Positions 56,384 through 64,000 of a stretch of DNA of 64,000 nt are shown in pieces (within the stretch, counting starts at the first letter, position 1; each line of letters opens with the position of its first letter). Position numbers and translations under genes: made by a program. Below the pieces are notes generated by a model, which had not been told where the DNA came from, ran no database searches, and saw only the letters and a list, made by a program, of their open reading frames with translations. The DNA is from JAIBJN01 sp963811635 (GTDB taxonomy: Bacteria > Actinomycetota > Thermoleophilia > Gaiellales > Gaiellaceae): positions 7,845 through 71,844 of the forward strand of contig CAWESB010000020.1 of assembly GCA_963811635.1 (NCBI GenBank), written 5' to 3'.

Positions 56384-56822
56384 CTAGGCGGACGCCCAAC
56401 GGCTGCCGTCGGCCGGGGCTGGCGGGGCCCAGAAGACCTCGATGCGCAGCCCGTCCGGGTCGAAGGCGAAGAACGCGTAGTAGTCGTCGAGGTTGGCGTC
56501 CTGCTCGGGCGGGAAGTGGATGTCGGCGCCAAGGCCGACGCAGCGCTCGTACGCCTCGTCCACCTGCTCGCGGCGCTCCGCCTCGAAGGCGAGGTGCTCG
56601 ATCCCGACCCCGTAGTAGGCGTGCTCGCCGCGGTCGGCCGCGCGCAGCCCAAGGTTCTGCTCGCCGAAGCGGAGGTAGACGATCTCCTCGGTCCCTCGGT
56701 AGCTGCGGAAGGCGGATGTCCTCCTCGAGCCCGAGCGGGCCGAGGACCTCGAGGTAGAACGCGACCGAGCGCTCGACGTCGCTGACGCAGAGGTCGACGT
56801 GCTGGATCGCGGGCGCCGGCAC
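56384..56822 (-). pseudogene. VOC (glyoxalase-like) protein, frameshifted
   Basis: From GTG 56822 the frame reads IQHVDLCVSDVERSVAFYLE and GPLGLEEDI; near 56712 an extra C shifts it, and the other frame continues FRSYRGTEEIVYLRFGEQ, GVGIEHLAFEAERREQVDEA and ends DPDGLRIEVFWAPPAP at 56384. Together they form one vicinal-oxygen-chelate domain with metal ligands His (QHVDL), His (IEHLAF) and Glu (IEVFW). The single-base insertion is either an error or a disabling mutation. Confidence 0.75.
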
Positions 56823-56863
56823 GCCGCGGAATCTACAGCGCCCCCGGCTCGTTTCAACCCTTG

Positions 56864-57487
56864 ATGGACCTGGACGGCCGTCAGAAGATGCTGGACGCGA
56901 CCTTCGGCGCGGTGTGCGAGACGACGCGCTGCTCCGCCGAGCGCCGCCACACGCTCGAGGAGCTCGTGAACCTCGCCGTCGAGCTCGCGCGCGAGGGCCG
57001 CGAGGGACGGAAGATCGGGACGCTGTTCGTGATCGGCGACGTCGGCGTCGTCACCGAGCAGTCGCGCCCGCTCATCCTCGACCCGCTCTTCGGCCATCCG
57101 GAGGAGCTTCTGCGGATCGAGCGCCCGGAGTTCCGGGAGACGGTCAAGGAGCTGGCGCAGCTGGACGGGGCCTTCCTGCTCTCCGACGACGGAACGTTCG
57201 TGTCGGCCGGCCGGTTCATCGACGTCGACGTGAACGCGCCCGAGAACTTCCTCCCGGGCCTCGGCACCCGGCACGCCGCGGCAGCCTCGATCTCGAGGAC
57301 GACGAGCGCCATCGCCGTCGTCGTCTCACAGAGCTCGGTCGTTCGCGTCTACGCGCGCGGCGAGGTGCGGGCCGAGATCATCCCCGAGCTCTTCCTCATG
57401 TCCCGCGAGCGCCTCTTCACGCGCTCGGCAGAGGTTCGGCAGCTACCGGACGCCGGCCTGACGCTCGCCGTCGCCGCCGAGAGCTAG
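56864..57487 (+). CDS. Diadenylate cyclase (DAC) domain protein
   Basis: 207 residues from ATG 56864 (a TTG lies directly before). The DAC domain shows DGAFLLSDDGTFVSAGRFI (catalytic DGA) and GLGTRHAAAASISRTT (the RHRAA-type motif, here RHAAA), followed by AIAVVVSQSSVVRVYARG. It condenses two ATP into c-di-AMP. The N-terminal 90 residues are predicted globular without membrane helices, unlike CdaA. The second messenger commonly controls K+ transport, and the KhtT-like regulator in this window is a plausible target. Confidence 0.85.
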   Translation: MDLDGRQKMLDATFGAVCETTRCSAERRHTLEELVNLAVELAREGREGRKIGTLFVIGDVGVVTEQSRPLILDPLFGHPEELLRIERPEFRETVKELAQLDGAFLLSDDGTFVSAGRFIDVDVNAPENFLPGLGTRHAAAASISRTTSAIAVVVSQSSVVRVYARGEVRAEIIPELFLMSRERLFTRSAEVRQLPDAGLTLAVAAES

Positions 57488-57519
57488 TCGCCCTCCGCCC
57501 CGTCGCCTACGGTGAGGGG

Positions 57520-58791
57520 ATGCCGGCGACCCGCACCGAGACCACGCTCGACGAGCGCGCACGCGAGCTCCTCGAGGCGAACAGCCAGACCGCCGAGCTC
57601 GACGGCCGCCTGTTCCGCTTCACCGTCCCGAGCGTGCGCGATTACCCGTTCCAGTGGTTCTGGGACTCGTGCTTCCACGCGATCGTCTGGTCGCGCTTCG
57701 ATCCGGCACGGGCGGCGGACGAGCTCCGCGGCCTGCTCGCAGCGCAGCAGCCGGACGGGCTGATTCCGCACGTCGTCTTCTGGAAGACCGACCTCGTGTC
57801 GCGGCTCCAGTGGCACCATCTCGAGAGCCGCACGACCGGTCGGGTGCCCTTCTTCCGTGCGCCGCAGACGACGGCCCAGATGCAGCCGCCTGTGATCGCC
57901 CAGGCAATCGAGCGCGTCGTCGAGGCCGGCGCCGACGGACTCCTCGCCGAGGCCCTTCCCAGCCTGGAGCGCTACTACCGCTACCTCGCGGCGCTGCGCG
58001 ACCCGGACGGGGACGGGCTCGTGTCGATCATCTCCCAGTTCGAGAGCGGCCTCGACTTCAGCCCCGCCTACGACAAGGCGATCGGCGTCCGGCGTCCGTC
58101 GCCGGCCGCGCTCTTCCTCCGGACGCGGCTGCCCGAGCTCCGCAACAAGCTCGCGAACTACGACGTCGAGGAGATCCTCCGACGCTTCCGCCACCACCAG
58201 GAGGACGTGCTCGTGAACGCGGTCTACGGACAGGGCCTCCGGGCGCTGGCACGCCTGGCTGGCCGTGCGGGCCGGGAGGCGACCGCCCGCTGGGCCGTCC
58301 GGACTGCGGAGCAGGTGACCGCCTCGCTCCTGGAGCGCTGCTGGGACGAGCGCCTCGGCGTCTTCGTCAACCTCGCCGGCCCGGACGAGCGGCGCGCGCA
58401 GGTGCGAACGATCCACGGGCTGATGCCGCTGATCCTTCCTGACCTGCCGACCGCGGTCGCCGACCGGCTCGTCGAGCACCTCGCCGACCCGCGCACGTTC
58501 GCCGCGCCCTACCCGGTGCCCTCCGTCGCGCTGGACGAGCCCACCTTCATCCGCGACCACCGTGTGCGCGGCTTCCGCTTCATCTGGCGCGGCCCACTCT
58601 CCATGAACACGAACTGGTTCCTCGTCCACGGCCTGCGCGGCCACGGCTACGACGAGGCCGCCGACACAATCGCCGCCCGGTCGCGCGAGCTCGTCGACCG
58701 CGGCGGCTTCAACGAGTTCTACGACCCGCTCGACGGGACGCCGGTGGGCGCCGAGCGCTTCGGCTGGGCCACGCTCGCCGCCGACCTGTAG
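57520..58791 (+). CDS. GH63/MGH1-like glycoside hydrolase
   Basis: 423 residues from ATG 57520 with GAGGGG upstream. An (alpha/alpha)6-barrel pattern is seen: FQWFWDSCFHAIVWSRFDP, GLIPHVVFW, PPVIAQAIERVVEAG, SQFESGLDFSPAYDKAIG (candidate acid), VNAVYGQGLRALARLAG, and the C-terminal RGPLSMNTNWFLVHGLRGHGY with FNEFYDPLDGTPVGAERFGWA. Relatives hydrolyse glucosylglycerate, mannosylglycerate or trehalose-like substrates; which one is not clear. It is 32 bp downstream of the diadenylate cyclase gene. Confidence 0.82.
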   Translation: MPATRTETTLDERARELLEANSQTAELDGRLFRFTVPSVRDYPFQWFWDSCFHAIVWSRFDPARAADELRGLLAAQQPDGLIPHVVFWKTDLVSRLQWHHLESRTTGRVPFFRAPQTTAQMQPPVIAQAIERVVEAGADGLLAEALPSLERYYRYLAALRDPDGDGLVSIISQFESGLDFSPAYDKAIGVRRPSPAALFLRTRLPELRNKLANYDVEEILRRFRHHQEDVLVNAVYGQGLRALARLAGRAGREATARWAVRTAEQVTASLLERCWDERLGVFVNLAGPDERRAQVRTIHGLMPLILPDLPTAVADRLVEHLADPRTFAAPYPVPSVALDEPTFIRDHRVRGFRFIWRGPLSMNTNWFLVHGLRGHGYDEAADTIAARSRELVDRGGFNEFYDPLDGTPVGAERFGWATLAADL

Positions 58792-58887
58792 GGAGCGCGG
58801 GCGCGCCCGCCTGCCCGCCGGCGGAGGCGCCGCGCCCTCCTCCGACGGTACGAGGGAAAGCGTCACACGAGTGGGTACGATTGCGCC

Positions 58888-59595
58888 GTGCCCGAGGAGA
58901 CTTCGACTCAATACGTGGCGTACACGCTCTACAAGGCCGATCCGGCCTGGCTGCGCCTGCCGATCGAGGAGCGGAACGCGGCCAAAGATGCGTTCGCCGA
59001 GGCGGTCGAGGACTGGGCCGAGCGGATGGAGCTGCGTTCCTACAGCCTCGTCGGGGTCAGGCCCGAGGCCGACTTCATGCTCTGGAAGCTGACGGAGCGC
59101 TACGACGACCTGCGCGAGCTCGGCACCGCCCTCAACGGCACGCCGCTGGCCGGCTGGCTGACGACCCCCTACTCGTACCTCGCCGCAAGCGAGCCGTCCC
59201 AGTACTTCGAGCAGAAGAGCAAGCGGCCGCGGCGCGTGATCCCGCGCGGGGCGCCCTACCTCGTCGTCTACCCGTTCGTGAAGAAGCGGGAGTGGTACGC
59301 GCTGCCCATGGACGACCGCCGCCGCGCGATGCAGGAGCACGCGGCGGTCGGGAGCCGCTTCGTCACGATCACGAACCACACGACGTACTCATTCGGGATC
59401 GACGACCAGGAGTTCATGACCGCCTTCGAGTGCGAGGCGCCCTCGGACTTCCTCCAGCTGATGAAGACGCTGCGCGAAACCGAGGCCAGCCGCTACACCG
59501 AGCGCGACACGCCGATCTTCGTCGGGACCGCGCAGGAGATCCGCGAGATCCTCGACTCGCTCGACGGCGCGTCGGCTCGGATCGCCTCGGCTTAG
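58888..59595 (+). CDS. hemQ: Coproheme decarboxylase HemQ (ChdC)
   Basis: 235 residues from GTG 58888. A chlorite-dismutase-fold protein: QYVAYTLYKADPAW, SLVGVRPEADFMLWK, TPYSYLAASEPSQYFEQK, the KKREWYALPMDDRRRAMQEHAAVG block and the proximal His in TNHTTYSFGIDDQEF. The catalytic-Tyr region (YPFVKKREWYALP) is also present. It converts coproheme III to heme b in the coproporphyrin-dependent pathway used by actinobacteria. It supplies heme for the Ccm system and the heme peroxidase in this window. Confidence 0.92.
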   Translation: MPEETSTQYVAYTLYKADPAWLRLPIEERNAAKDAFAEAVEDWAERMELRSYSLVGVRPEADFMLWKLTERYDDLRELGTALNGTPLAGWLTTPYSYLAASEPSQYFEQKSKRPRRVIPRGAPYLVVYPFVKKREWYALPMDDRRRAMQEHAAVGSRFVTITNHTTYSFGIDDQEFMTAFECEAPSDFLQLMKTLRETEASRYTERDTPIFVGTAQEIREILDSLDGASARIASA

Positions 59596-59598
59596 GCG

Positions 59599-60003
59599 CT
59601 AGGCGACGAGCGCGAGCTGGCGGCGCTCGGTCTGCGGGCGCGACACGGTCACGATGTCGGCGCCGCTCTGGAAGAGGCCCCTCGGCTCGGCCAGGATGAT
59701 CTCGGTCGCCCCGGTCTCGTCGGCGGCGGCGACGGACTCCGACAGAAGGCGCCCGAAGCGGCGCTCGAGAGTCGGGGTAAGGCCGGCGGCGCGGGCCGCC
59801 CTGCTGGCGTGGACGAGGTTGGTCTCGACCAGCCCGAAGCGGCGCACGCGCTCGCCGAAGGCGGGGCCTGCGGCCTGGGTGAAAGGCTGGACGACGCCGA
59901 CGAAGTGAAGCTCGTCGCCGTTCCTGCTGCAGCGCTTGATGGCGGCGGTGACAGCTTCGGCGGAGTGGGACGTGTGGTCGAGGGTGCAGATCGTGAGGGC
60001 CAT
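59599..60003 (-). CDS. Universal stress protein-like
   Basis: 134 residues from ATG 60003, with AAGGAG about 8 bases upstream. The fold pattern is that of UspA: MALTICTLDHTSHSAEAVTAAIK, GDELHFVGVVQP, SESVAAADETGATEIILAEP. The usual ATP-binding G-x2-G-x9-G(S/T) is not clearly present, so it may be a non-nucleotide-binding member. Divergent from the HTH-cupin regulator, with an operator-like inverted repeat in between. Confidence 0.72.
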   Translation of the reverse strand: MALTICTLDHTSHSAEAVTAAIKRCSRNGDELHFVGVVQPFTQAAGPAFGERVRRFGLVETNLVHASRAARAAGLTPTLERRFGRLLSESVAAADETGATEIILAEPRGLFQSGADIVTVSRPQTERRQLALVA

Positions 60004-60065
60004 GGGTTCGCTCCTTCGGTTGATCTCGCCTCCTTTATAAGCAATCTGGCATGATATGGCCAACT

Positions 60066-60085
60066 TCTGTAAGCAACGCTACAGA
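60066..60085. promoter_or_regulatory. Operator-like inverted repeat
   Basis: TCTGTA-N8-TACAGA (60066-60085), 18 bp before the HTH-cupin start, lies between the divergent stress-protein and regulator genes. A nearby TATAAGCAA (60035-60043) resembles the TGTAAGCAA inside the repeat, giving two related sites. Confidence 0.5.
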
Positions 60086-60103
60086 GAAGGGTGATCGGCG
60101 CCC

Positions 60104-61294
60104 GTGTCCGCGTCCGACCTGGAAGCAGGGGTTCCCCGCTCGCCGACGGCCACGACCGGGCTCGCCGAGCTCGACGCCGCCCTCGGAGGGTTGTTCTGGG
60201 GGGACAACGTCGTCTGGGAGACCGAGGACGCGGCGTCGCTCGAGCCGTTCTTCGCCGCCCTGGCGAGGAGCCGCGCCCGGTACGACTTCGCCGCCTGGGT
60301 GACGCTCACCCGCGCGCCCGAGGAGCTCGAGGCCCTGTATCCGGGCTTCGACGTGATGGACGCGAGGCCGGGGAGCGACCTCGCGCAGCCGGGCGCCTTG
60401 ATCCAGGCGGTCCGGCAGGCGTGCTCGTCGAGGCTCCACGACCTCGTCCTCTTCGACGGCCTCGAGGCGATGAGCGAGCGCTGGGGAGCGAAGACCGCGC
60501 AGCGGTTCTTCACGCTGAGCTGCCCCCTCCTCCTTGAGCTGGGCGCGATCGCCTACTGGTCGCTCGCGCCGACGGCGCACCCGCAGGCGATGCGGCGCGA
60601 GATCGAGGGCGTGACCCAGTGCGTCGTCGTCCTCCAGGACGGCCGCCTGCGCGTGGCCAAGGCCGAGGGCCGCCCGCCCGGGATCGAGGGCAGCGTCTTC
60701 CGCTACCGGGTCGAGGACGGCAAGCCTGCACTTGCCGCCGCGCCGGCCGCCGCACGGCTCGGCACCGCGTTGCGGGCGGTCCGCACGGCGAGAGGCCTCT
60801 CGCAGAGCGCGCTCGCGCGCCTCGCAGGCATCTCCCCCAGCGCCATCTCCCAGGCCGAGCGCGGCCACCGCGGCCTTTCGCTCGACACGCTGCTCGACCT
60901 GAGCGCGAAGCTCAACATCACCCTCGACGAGCTCCTGCGCGGCGACGTCGTCCCGGGCTACCGGCTCGTCCGGCGCGACGATCCTTGGACGGGGATGTCC
61001 GGCGGGCCGCATCCCCTCCTCGACGATCCGCAGGCGGGCCTCCGCGCCTACGTCCTCCGGCTCGGCCCCGGCGAGTCGGCGACGCCCGGCATCGTCCACA
61101 AGGGCGTCGAGCTCGTCACGGTCGCGAGCGGCCTCGTTCAGGTGCAGCTGACGACGGGGCAGCCCGTGCTTCGGAGCGGCGAGGCCTTGATCGCCGAGTC
61201 GAGCCGCGTCGAGGGGTGGCGGAACCTCGCCGACCGCGACGCGCTCGTCTTCTGGGTGTTGCGGGACGCGTCCGGCCGGCCGGACGCGGGCTAG
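60104..61294 (+). CDS. HTH-cupin regulator with N-terminal RecA/KaiC-like domain
   Basis: 396 residues from GTG 60104. Residues 15-200 resemble a RAD55/KaiC-type domain (TGLAELDAALGG, Walker-B-like DLVLFDGLEAM), but the Walker A lysine loop is replaced by WGDNVVWETEDAAS, so ATP binding is doubtful. An XRE helix-turn-helix lies at about 223-280 (GLSQSALARLAGISPSAISQAERGHRGLS) and a C-terminal cupin at about 310-390 (HKGVELVTVASGLVQVQL). It probably senses a small ligand and controls itself and the divergent stress gene. Confidence 0.82.
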   Translation: MSASDLEAGVPRSPTATTGLAELDAALGGLFWGDNVVWETEDAASLEPFFAALARSRARYDFAAWVTLTRAPEELEALYPGFDVMDARPGSDLAQPGALIQAVRQACSSRLHDLVLFDGLEAMSERWGAKTAQRFFTLSCPLLLELGAIAYWSLAPTAHPQAMRREIEGVTQCVVVLQDGRLRVAKAEGRPPGIEGSVFRYRVEDGKPALAAAPAAARLGTALRAVRTARGLSQSALARLAGISPSAISQAERGHRGLSLDTLLDLSAKLNITLDELLRGDVVPGYRLVRRDDPWTGMSGGPHPLLDDPQAGLRAYVLRLGPGESATPGIVHKGVELVTVASGLVQVQLTTGQPVLRSGEALIAESSRVEGWRNLADRDALVFWVLRDASGRPDAG

Positions 61295-61500
61295 CGGGCG
61301 ACCAGCGCCGCGAGGCTCGCGTGCTCCTCGGCGCACGCGGGGCAGCCTTCGAGATGGGCCCCCATGCCGGGCACGGCCGTCTCGGCGTCCGCGCCGGCGA
61401 TCCCGAGCTCGACGTAGCGGTCGAGCTCGCGGAAGCACTCCTCGCAGCCGATCTCCGGGCCCGCCGGGCCGAGGAGACGGCGGATGACGGCGTCAGCCAA
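61291..61500 (-). CDS. Zinc-finger anti-sigma factor
   Basis: 69 residues from TTG 61500, overlapping the sigma factor stop by 8 bp. The zinc-binding pattern is CEEC (about residues 19-22) and HLEGCPAC, as in zf-HC2/RsrA-type anti-sigma factors: His, Cys and Cys may bind zinc and bury the sigma factor. It would hold the sigma factor until stress or oxidation releases it. Confidence 0.78.
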   Translation of the reverse strand: MADAVIRRLLGPAGPEIGCEECFRELDRYVELGIAGADAETAVPGMGAHLEGCPACAEEHASLAALVAR

Positions 61501-62146
61501 CGAGTTCACGCTCCTCTCCGAGCTCCGCGCGAAGCCGCGATCGCGCATCGTGGAGGGTCTTGTAGAGGGCACCCCGGGTGGTGCCGAGGCGCTCGGCGAG
61601 CACGTCGATGGGCACGTCGTCGACAACGACGGCCAGCAGGACGCGCCGCTGGTGCGGCGTGAGGATCTCCTGGATCGCCCTGACCACCGCCTGGAGGAGC
61701 TCCCGCTGCTCCGAGTCGGCCTCGGGCGTCCGGCCCCCGGCCTCGAAGAGCGGCCAGCGCTCCGGCTCGAGCGGGATCTCGCGACCCTGCCAGGCGCGGC
61801 GCCTGAGCGCGACGGCGGCTTCGAGGATCGCGAACTTGTAGACCCAGGTGGTGAAGCGGCTCTCGCCGCGGAAGTCCCGAAGGCGAGCGAGCACGGAGAC
61901 GAGCGCATCGTCGGCGCTCTGGGTGGCGATGTCGTCGAGCTCCTCGCCACGGATGTGCGCGAGCCCGCGGCGGCGCCGCGCGACCTCGAAGCGCGCCGCG
62001 CGCAGGAGGAGGCCGTGCAGCTGGACCACGGCCTCCTCCCGACGGGGGCCGTCCCCCGAGAGTGCCTCGAGCCATCGCTGGTTCTCGGCGTCGCGGCCGG
62101 AGGGAGGATCCATGCGGCCGACGCTAACAGCGGGCCCCGCGCTCAT
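61493..62146 (-). CDS. ECF-type RNA polymerase sigma factor
   Basis: 217 residues from ATG 62146, overlapping the upstream small gene as ATGA (ATG 62113 is a second candidate). Region 2 is AQSADDALVSVLARLRDFRG-like with SRFTTWVYKFAILEAAV, and region 4 is ILTPHQRRVLLAVVVDDVPIDVLAERLGTTRGALYKTLHDAR. The cassette order small gene, sigma factor, zinc-finger anti-sigma is read on one minus-strand transcript. Its regulon is unknown. Confidence 0.88.
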   Translation of the reverse strand: MSAGPAVSVGRMDPPSGRDAENQRWLEALSGDGPRREEAVVQLHGLLLRAARFEVARRRRGLAHIRGEELDDIATQSADDALVSVLARLRDFRGESRFTTWVYKFAILEAAVALRRRAWQGREIPLEPERWPLFEAGGRTPEADSEQRELLQAVVRAIQEILTPHQRRVLLAVVVDDVPIDVLAERLGTTRGALYKTLHDARSRLRAELGEERELVG

Positions 62147-62361
62147 ACCGTCTCCCCATCGAGCGGTGCGAGGATGCGCGCCGCGAGCTCCGGCCGACAG
62201 CCGCGCTCGACGAGCTCGATGAGCGCGTGCACGTCCACTCGTTCGTCGGCCCCGAGCGCGGACGCCAGCCGCTGGGGGAAGCCGGCCTCGGCGAGCTGGC
62301 GGCGGCGCCAGGCCGCGACGGCAGCACGCTCTGCTCGGTCTGGTTCGAGGACGGTCCGCAC
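62143..62361 (-). CDS. Conserved-looking small protein upstream of sigma factor
   Basis: 72 residues from ATG 62361. Helical with the pattern AERAAVAAWRRRQLAEAGF, LASALGADERVDVHALIELVERGCRPELAARILAPLD, a small family that I believe recurs in actinobacteria. The TGA overlaps the sigma start (ATGA), so the two are translationally coupled. Its function is not known; it could modulate the sigma cassette. Confidence 0.6.
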   Translation of the reverse strand: MRTVLEPDRAERAAVAAWRRRQLAEAGFPQRLASALGADERVDVHALIELVERGCRPELAARILAPLDGETV

Positions 62362-62469
62362 ATCAGGTTCGTGTCGGCGGACGGGCCGTTCTTACCAGGC
62401 TGCCCGCGAGCGGTAGGAACGCGCCCGCCTGCGTCGCCAACGGTGCGTACCCGAAAAACGGAGGTCGTC

Positions 62470-62784
62470 ATGCCCTGGGGAGACTGGATCAACGAGCTGC
62501 CGATGGAGTTCTTCATGGCGGTGCACATCGCCGCGTTCGCGATCGGGGCGGGCTTCGCCTGGATCGCGCATACGCGCGGGCTCTCGCTTCTGACCTGGGC
62601 CTTCACGCTCTTCGCGCTCGCGGAGGTCAGCTACATGACCTACCACCTCGACTGGACCGTGTTCCTCTTCGCGCACACGATCAGCGAGGTGCTCGACCTC
62701 GTCGCGTTCGTGCTCGTCTTTGCGGCGGCCGTCCAGCGCGTCGCAGCGCCAGGGCGCACGCCGTTGGAGGCCGAGCGGGCGTGA
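62470..62784 (+). CDS. Small membrane protein (three helices)
   Basis: 104 residues from ATG 62470 with CGGAGG 5-6 bases upstream. Three transmembrane helices (about 12-30, 38-58, 62-85) with MPWGDWINELPMEFFMAVH leading. No motif. Its stop overlaps the cupredoxin start (GTGA), so the two are probably cotranscribed. Confidence 0.7.
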   Translation: MPWGDWINELPMEFFMAVHIAAFAIGAGFAWIAHTRGLSLLTWAFTLFALAEVSYMTYHLDWTVFLFAHTISEVLDLVAFVLVFAAAVQRVAAPGRTPLEAERA

Positions 62785-63131
62785 CCCGTCTTCGCTTCGT
62801 CGCCCTCCTCGCCGCGCTCGCCGCCACCACGGCGGCGGGCTGCGGCGGGAGCGACCCGCTGAGCTCCGCCCCGGTGTCGACGACGCAGGTCGAGCTGCCC
62901 AAGAGCTACCGCTTCGAGCCGGCCGTCATCCAGGTCGATCCGGGCGCCAAGGTCACGTGGGAGAACGACGACAACTTCACTCACACGATCCGCTTCGACG
63001 ACGACTCGGAGACCGCAAAGCTCGAGCCGGGCGACTCGTACTCGCGCACCTTCCCGGACGCAGGCACGTTCCACTACGTCTGCACGCTCCACTCGCAGGA
63101 CATGGAGGGCGAGGTTCGCGTCGGTCAGTAG
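62781..63131 (+). CDS. Cupredoxin (plastocyanin-like) lipoprotein
   Basis: 116 residues from GTG 62781. A lipobox (AATTAAGCGG) ends the signal peptide. The cupredoxin domain has type 1 copper ligands: His in NFTHTIRFDDD, Cys-x2-x-His in YVCTLHSQDMEG and Met (or Gln). It likely transfers electrons outside the membrane, perhaps to or from a copper oxidase or a c-type cytochrome. Its stop overlaps the convergent membrane-protein gene by 7 bp. Confidence 0.85.
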   Translation: MTRLRFVALLAALAATTAAGCGGSDPLSSAPVSTTQVELPKSYRFEPAVIQVDPGAKVTWENDDNFTHTIRFDDDSETAKLEPGDSYSRTFPDAGTFHYVCTLHSQDMEGEVRVGQ

Positions 63132-63493
63132 CCGAACGTGTGCTCGTCGCGCCAGACGCGCCACATGCCGAAGACGCCCGCCGCCACGGCCCCGATGCCG
63201 ACGACCGTCTCGAGTCCGCTCTGCGGAAACCAGGGCGTGAACGCGAGCCCGACGGCCGCGATCGCGAGAGCGGCGCCGCCGTAGAACACGACCCGCGACC
63301 GGGTCGACCACATCGCGATCTCCTCGCGATGACGCCTCCAGAGCACGAAGAGCACGTACGCGATCGCGACCAGGAAGAGGATCTGGAGGAACTGGATGAT
63401 CACGACCAGCCCGAAGCCGAGCTGGAACACGGTGATCGCGGCGGCGATGAGGACGAGGATCCCGAACGCGCGCAGGCTGGGGCTGACATTCAT
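63125..63493 (-). CDS. Four-helix membrane protein
   Basis: 122 residues from ATG 63493. Hydrophobic segments at about 8-25, 27-48, 67-85 and 95-112, with a basic loop (WRRHREEIAMWSTRSR). No family recognised. It lies 4 bp downstream of another small membrane-protein gene, and the pair faces the cupredoxin gene. Confidence 0.65.
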   Translation of the reverse strand: MNVSPSLRAFGILVLIAAAITVFQLGFGLVVIIQFLQILFLVAIAYVLFVLWRRHREEIAMWSTRSRVVFYGGAALAIAAVGLAFTPWFPQSGLETVVGIGAVAAGVFGMWRVWRDEHTFGY

Positions 63494-63497
63494 GGGC

Positions 63498-63854
63498 TCA
63501 GATGCCTGTCATGTAGGCGCGGACCGAGAGCGCCGTCGCGACGAGCGCCGCGCCCGAGAACCAGGCCAGGCGCCTCGCCGGTACCGGCGGCGCGTAGATC
63601 CACGGCGAGAGGACGGCGAGCAGGGCGAGAGCGCCGTAGAGCGGGTGCAGCTTGTCGGGCGACGAGCTTCCGTTCGAGAGGAGCAGGAGCCCCAGCGCCA
63701 CCTGGGCGATCACGAGCGCCTGCGCGAGCGCGAGCACGTGTGCGTAGATGCGCCCCGGCGTCCGCTTGCGCCGCAGGTAGACCAGACCCCACCCGGCGGC
63801 GAGGCCGTTGGCGACGATGAGCAGGACAGCGTTGAGTGCGTGCAGCTCGCGCAT
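63498..63854 (-). CDS. Four-helix membrane protein
   Basis: 118 residues from ATG 63854. Four helices (about 5-23, 38-60, 70-88, 95-115), a basic YLRRKRTPGR loop after the first. His residues (LHALN, YAHVLAL, LHPLYG) lie at helix ends, a pattern seen in small heme-binding membrane proteins, but no heme motif was confirmed. Possible operon with the next gene. Confidence 0.62.
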   Translation of the reverse strand: MRELHALNAVLLIVANGLAAGWGLVYLRRKRTPGRIYAHVLALAQALVIAQVALGLLLLSNGSSSPDKLHPLYGALALLAVLSPWIYAPPVPARRLAWFSGAALVATALSVRAYMTGI

Positions 63855-63880
63855 CGCTCCGCAGCCTACAATTCGCGTTC

Positions 63881-64000
63881 GTGGTCGAGGAGGGAAAGCA
63901 GGCGCCCGATTTCGAGCTCACCAGCGACACCGGCGAGCGCGTCCGCCTCTCCCACCTCAGGGGCCGCACGGTCGTCCTCTACTTCTATCCGCGGGACGAC
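63881..64000 (+). CDS. Peroxiredoxin (Bcp/PrxQ type), partial
   Basis: About 40 residues from GTG 63881 to the window edge: VEEGKQAPDFELTSDTGERV, LSHLRGRTVVLYFYPRDD. This is the start of a thioredoxin-fold peroxiredoxin; the catalytic Cys (normally in TPGCT right after PRDD) lies just beyond the end. It would reduce peroxides with thioredoxin. Confidence 0.85.
   Translation, partial: MVEEGKQAPDFELTSDTGERVRLSHLRGRTVVLYFYPRDD

Overview
The window is GC-rich, tightly packed chromosomal DNA. It uses GTG/TTG starts often and has many 1-4 bp ATGA/GTGA overlaps. WhiA, HemQ (coproheme decarboxylase), ECF sigma factor cassettes, a bifunctional rhamnulose-phosphate aldolase/dehydrogenase and a cytochrome c maturation System I with a Cys-type CcmE point to an actinobacterium, probably of the class Thermoleophilia. 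That placement is inferred from gene content only. No rRNA, CRISPR array or replication origin was seen; the one tRNA is tRNA-Gly(CCC).

Layout. 0-3 kb: minus-strand ccmE-ccmF-ccmI-like-zinc ribbon operon. 3-9.2 kb: housekeeping and hypothetical genes (endonuclease IV-like TIM barrel, methyltransferase, BolA-glutaredoxin pair, M28 peptidase, coiled coil, PPOX flavoprotein, Vps62-domain membrane protein). 9.2-22.9 kb: an L-rhamnose-to-pyruvate module. It holds rhamnose isomerase, a lactate oxidation operon lutA-lutB(split)-lutC, and a DeoR-led operon of rhamnulokinase, bifunctional aldolase/dehydrogenase and a four-gene sugar ABC transporter, followed by an Anabaena-sensory-rhodopsin-transducer-like gene. 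Imported rhamnose would become DHAP and L-lactaldehyde, then L-lactate, which LutABC oxidises to pyruvate. 23-26.7 kb: ArsR-SRPBCC pair, secreted CHRD and hypothetical proteins, a tail-collar protein and a PAS-LuxR regulator.

26.7-33.7 kb is a decayed genomic island in tRNA-Gly(CCC). It has 47-bp att repeats at its ends (the left copy carries a 27-bp micro-inversion), a truncated integrase without its catalytic tyrosine, an HNH nuclease remnant, small zinc-ribbon, coiled-coil, STAS and membrane proteins, dispersed repeats and hairpins. Coding density is low.

33.8-64 kb is core chromosome. It carries an orphan Flp pilin, class I aldolase and GlpX, a KhtTU-type K+/H+ antiporter, argS, an M48 protease, an ECF sigma factor, the whiA-gap-pgk-tpiA-gpmI cluster (gap, pgk and gpmI each frameshifted), ogt, pruA, a heme peroxidase, uvrC, a class III nucleotide cyclase, a sirtuin, a diadenylate cyclase, a GH63-like hydrolase, hemQ, an HTH-cupin regulator, a second ECF sigma/anti-sigma cassette, a cupredoxin lipoprotein and the start of a Bcp-type peroxiredoxin.

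The most striking observation is a DsbA/FrnE-family gene (52222-52839, minus). Its first active-site cysteine codon is an in-frame TGA, giving a UxxC motif, and a hairpin lies just downstream. This suggests an unannotated selenoprotein, although several single-base frameshifts in the same half of the window mean sequence error must be excluded.
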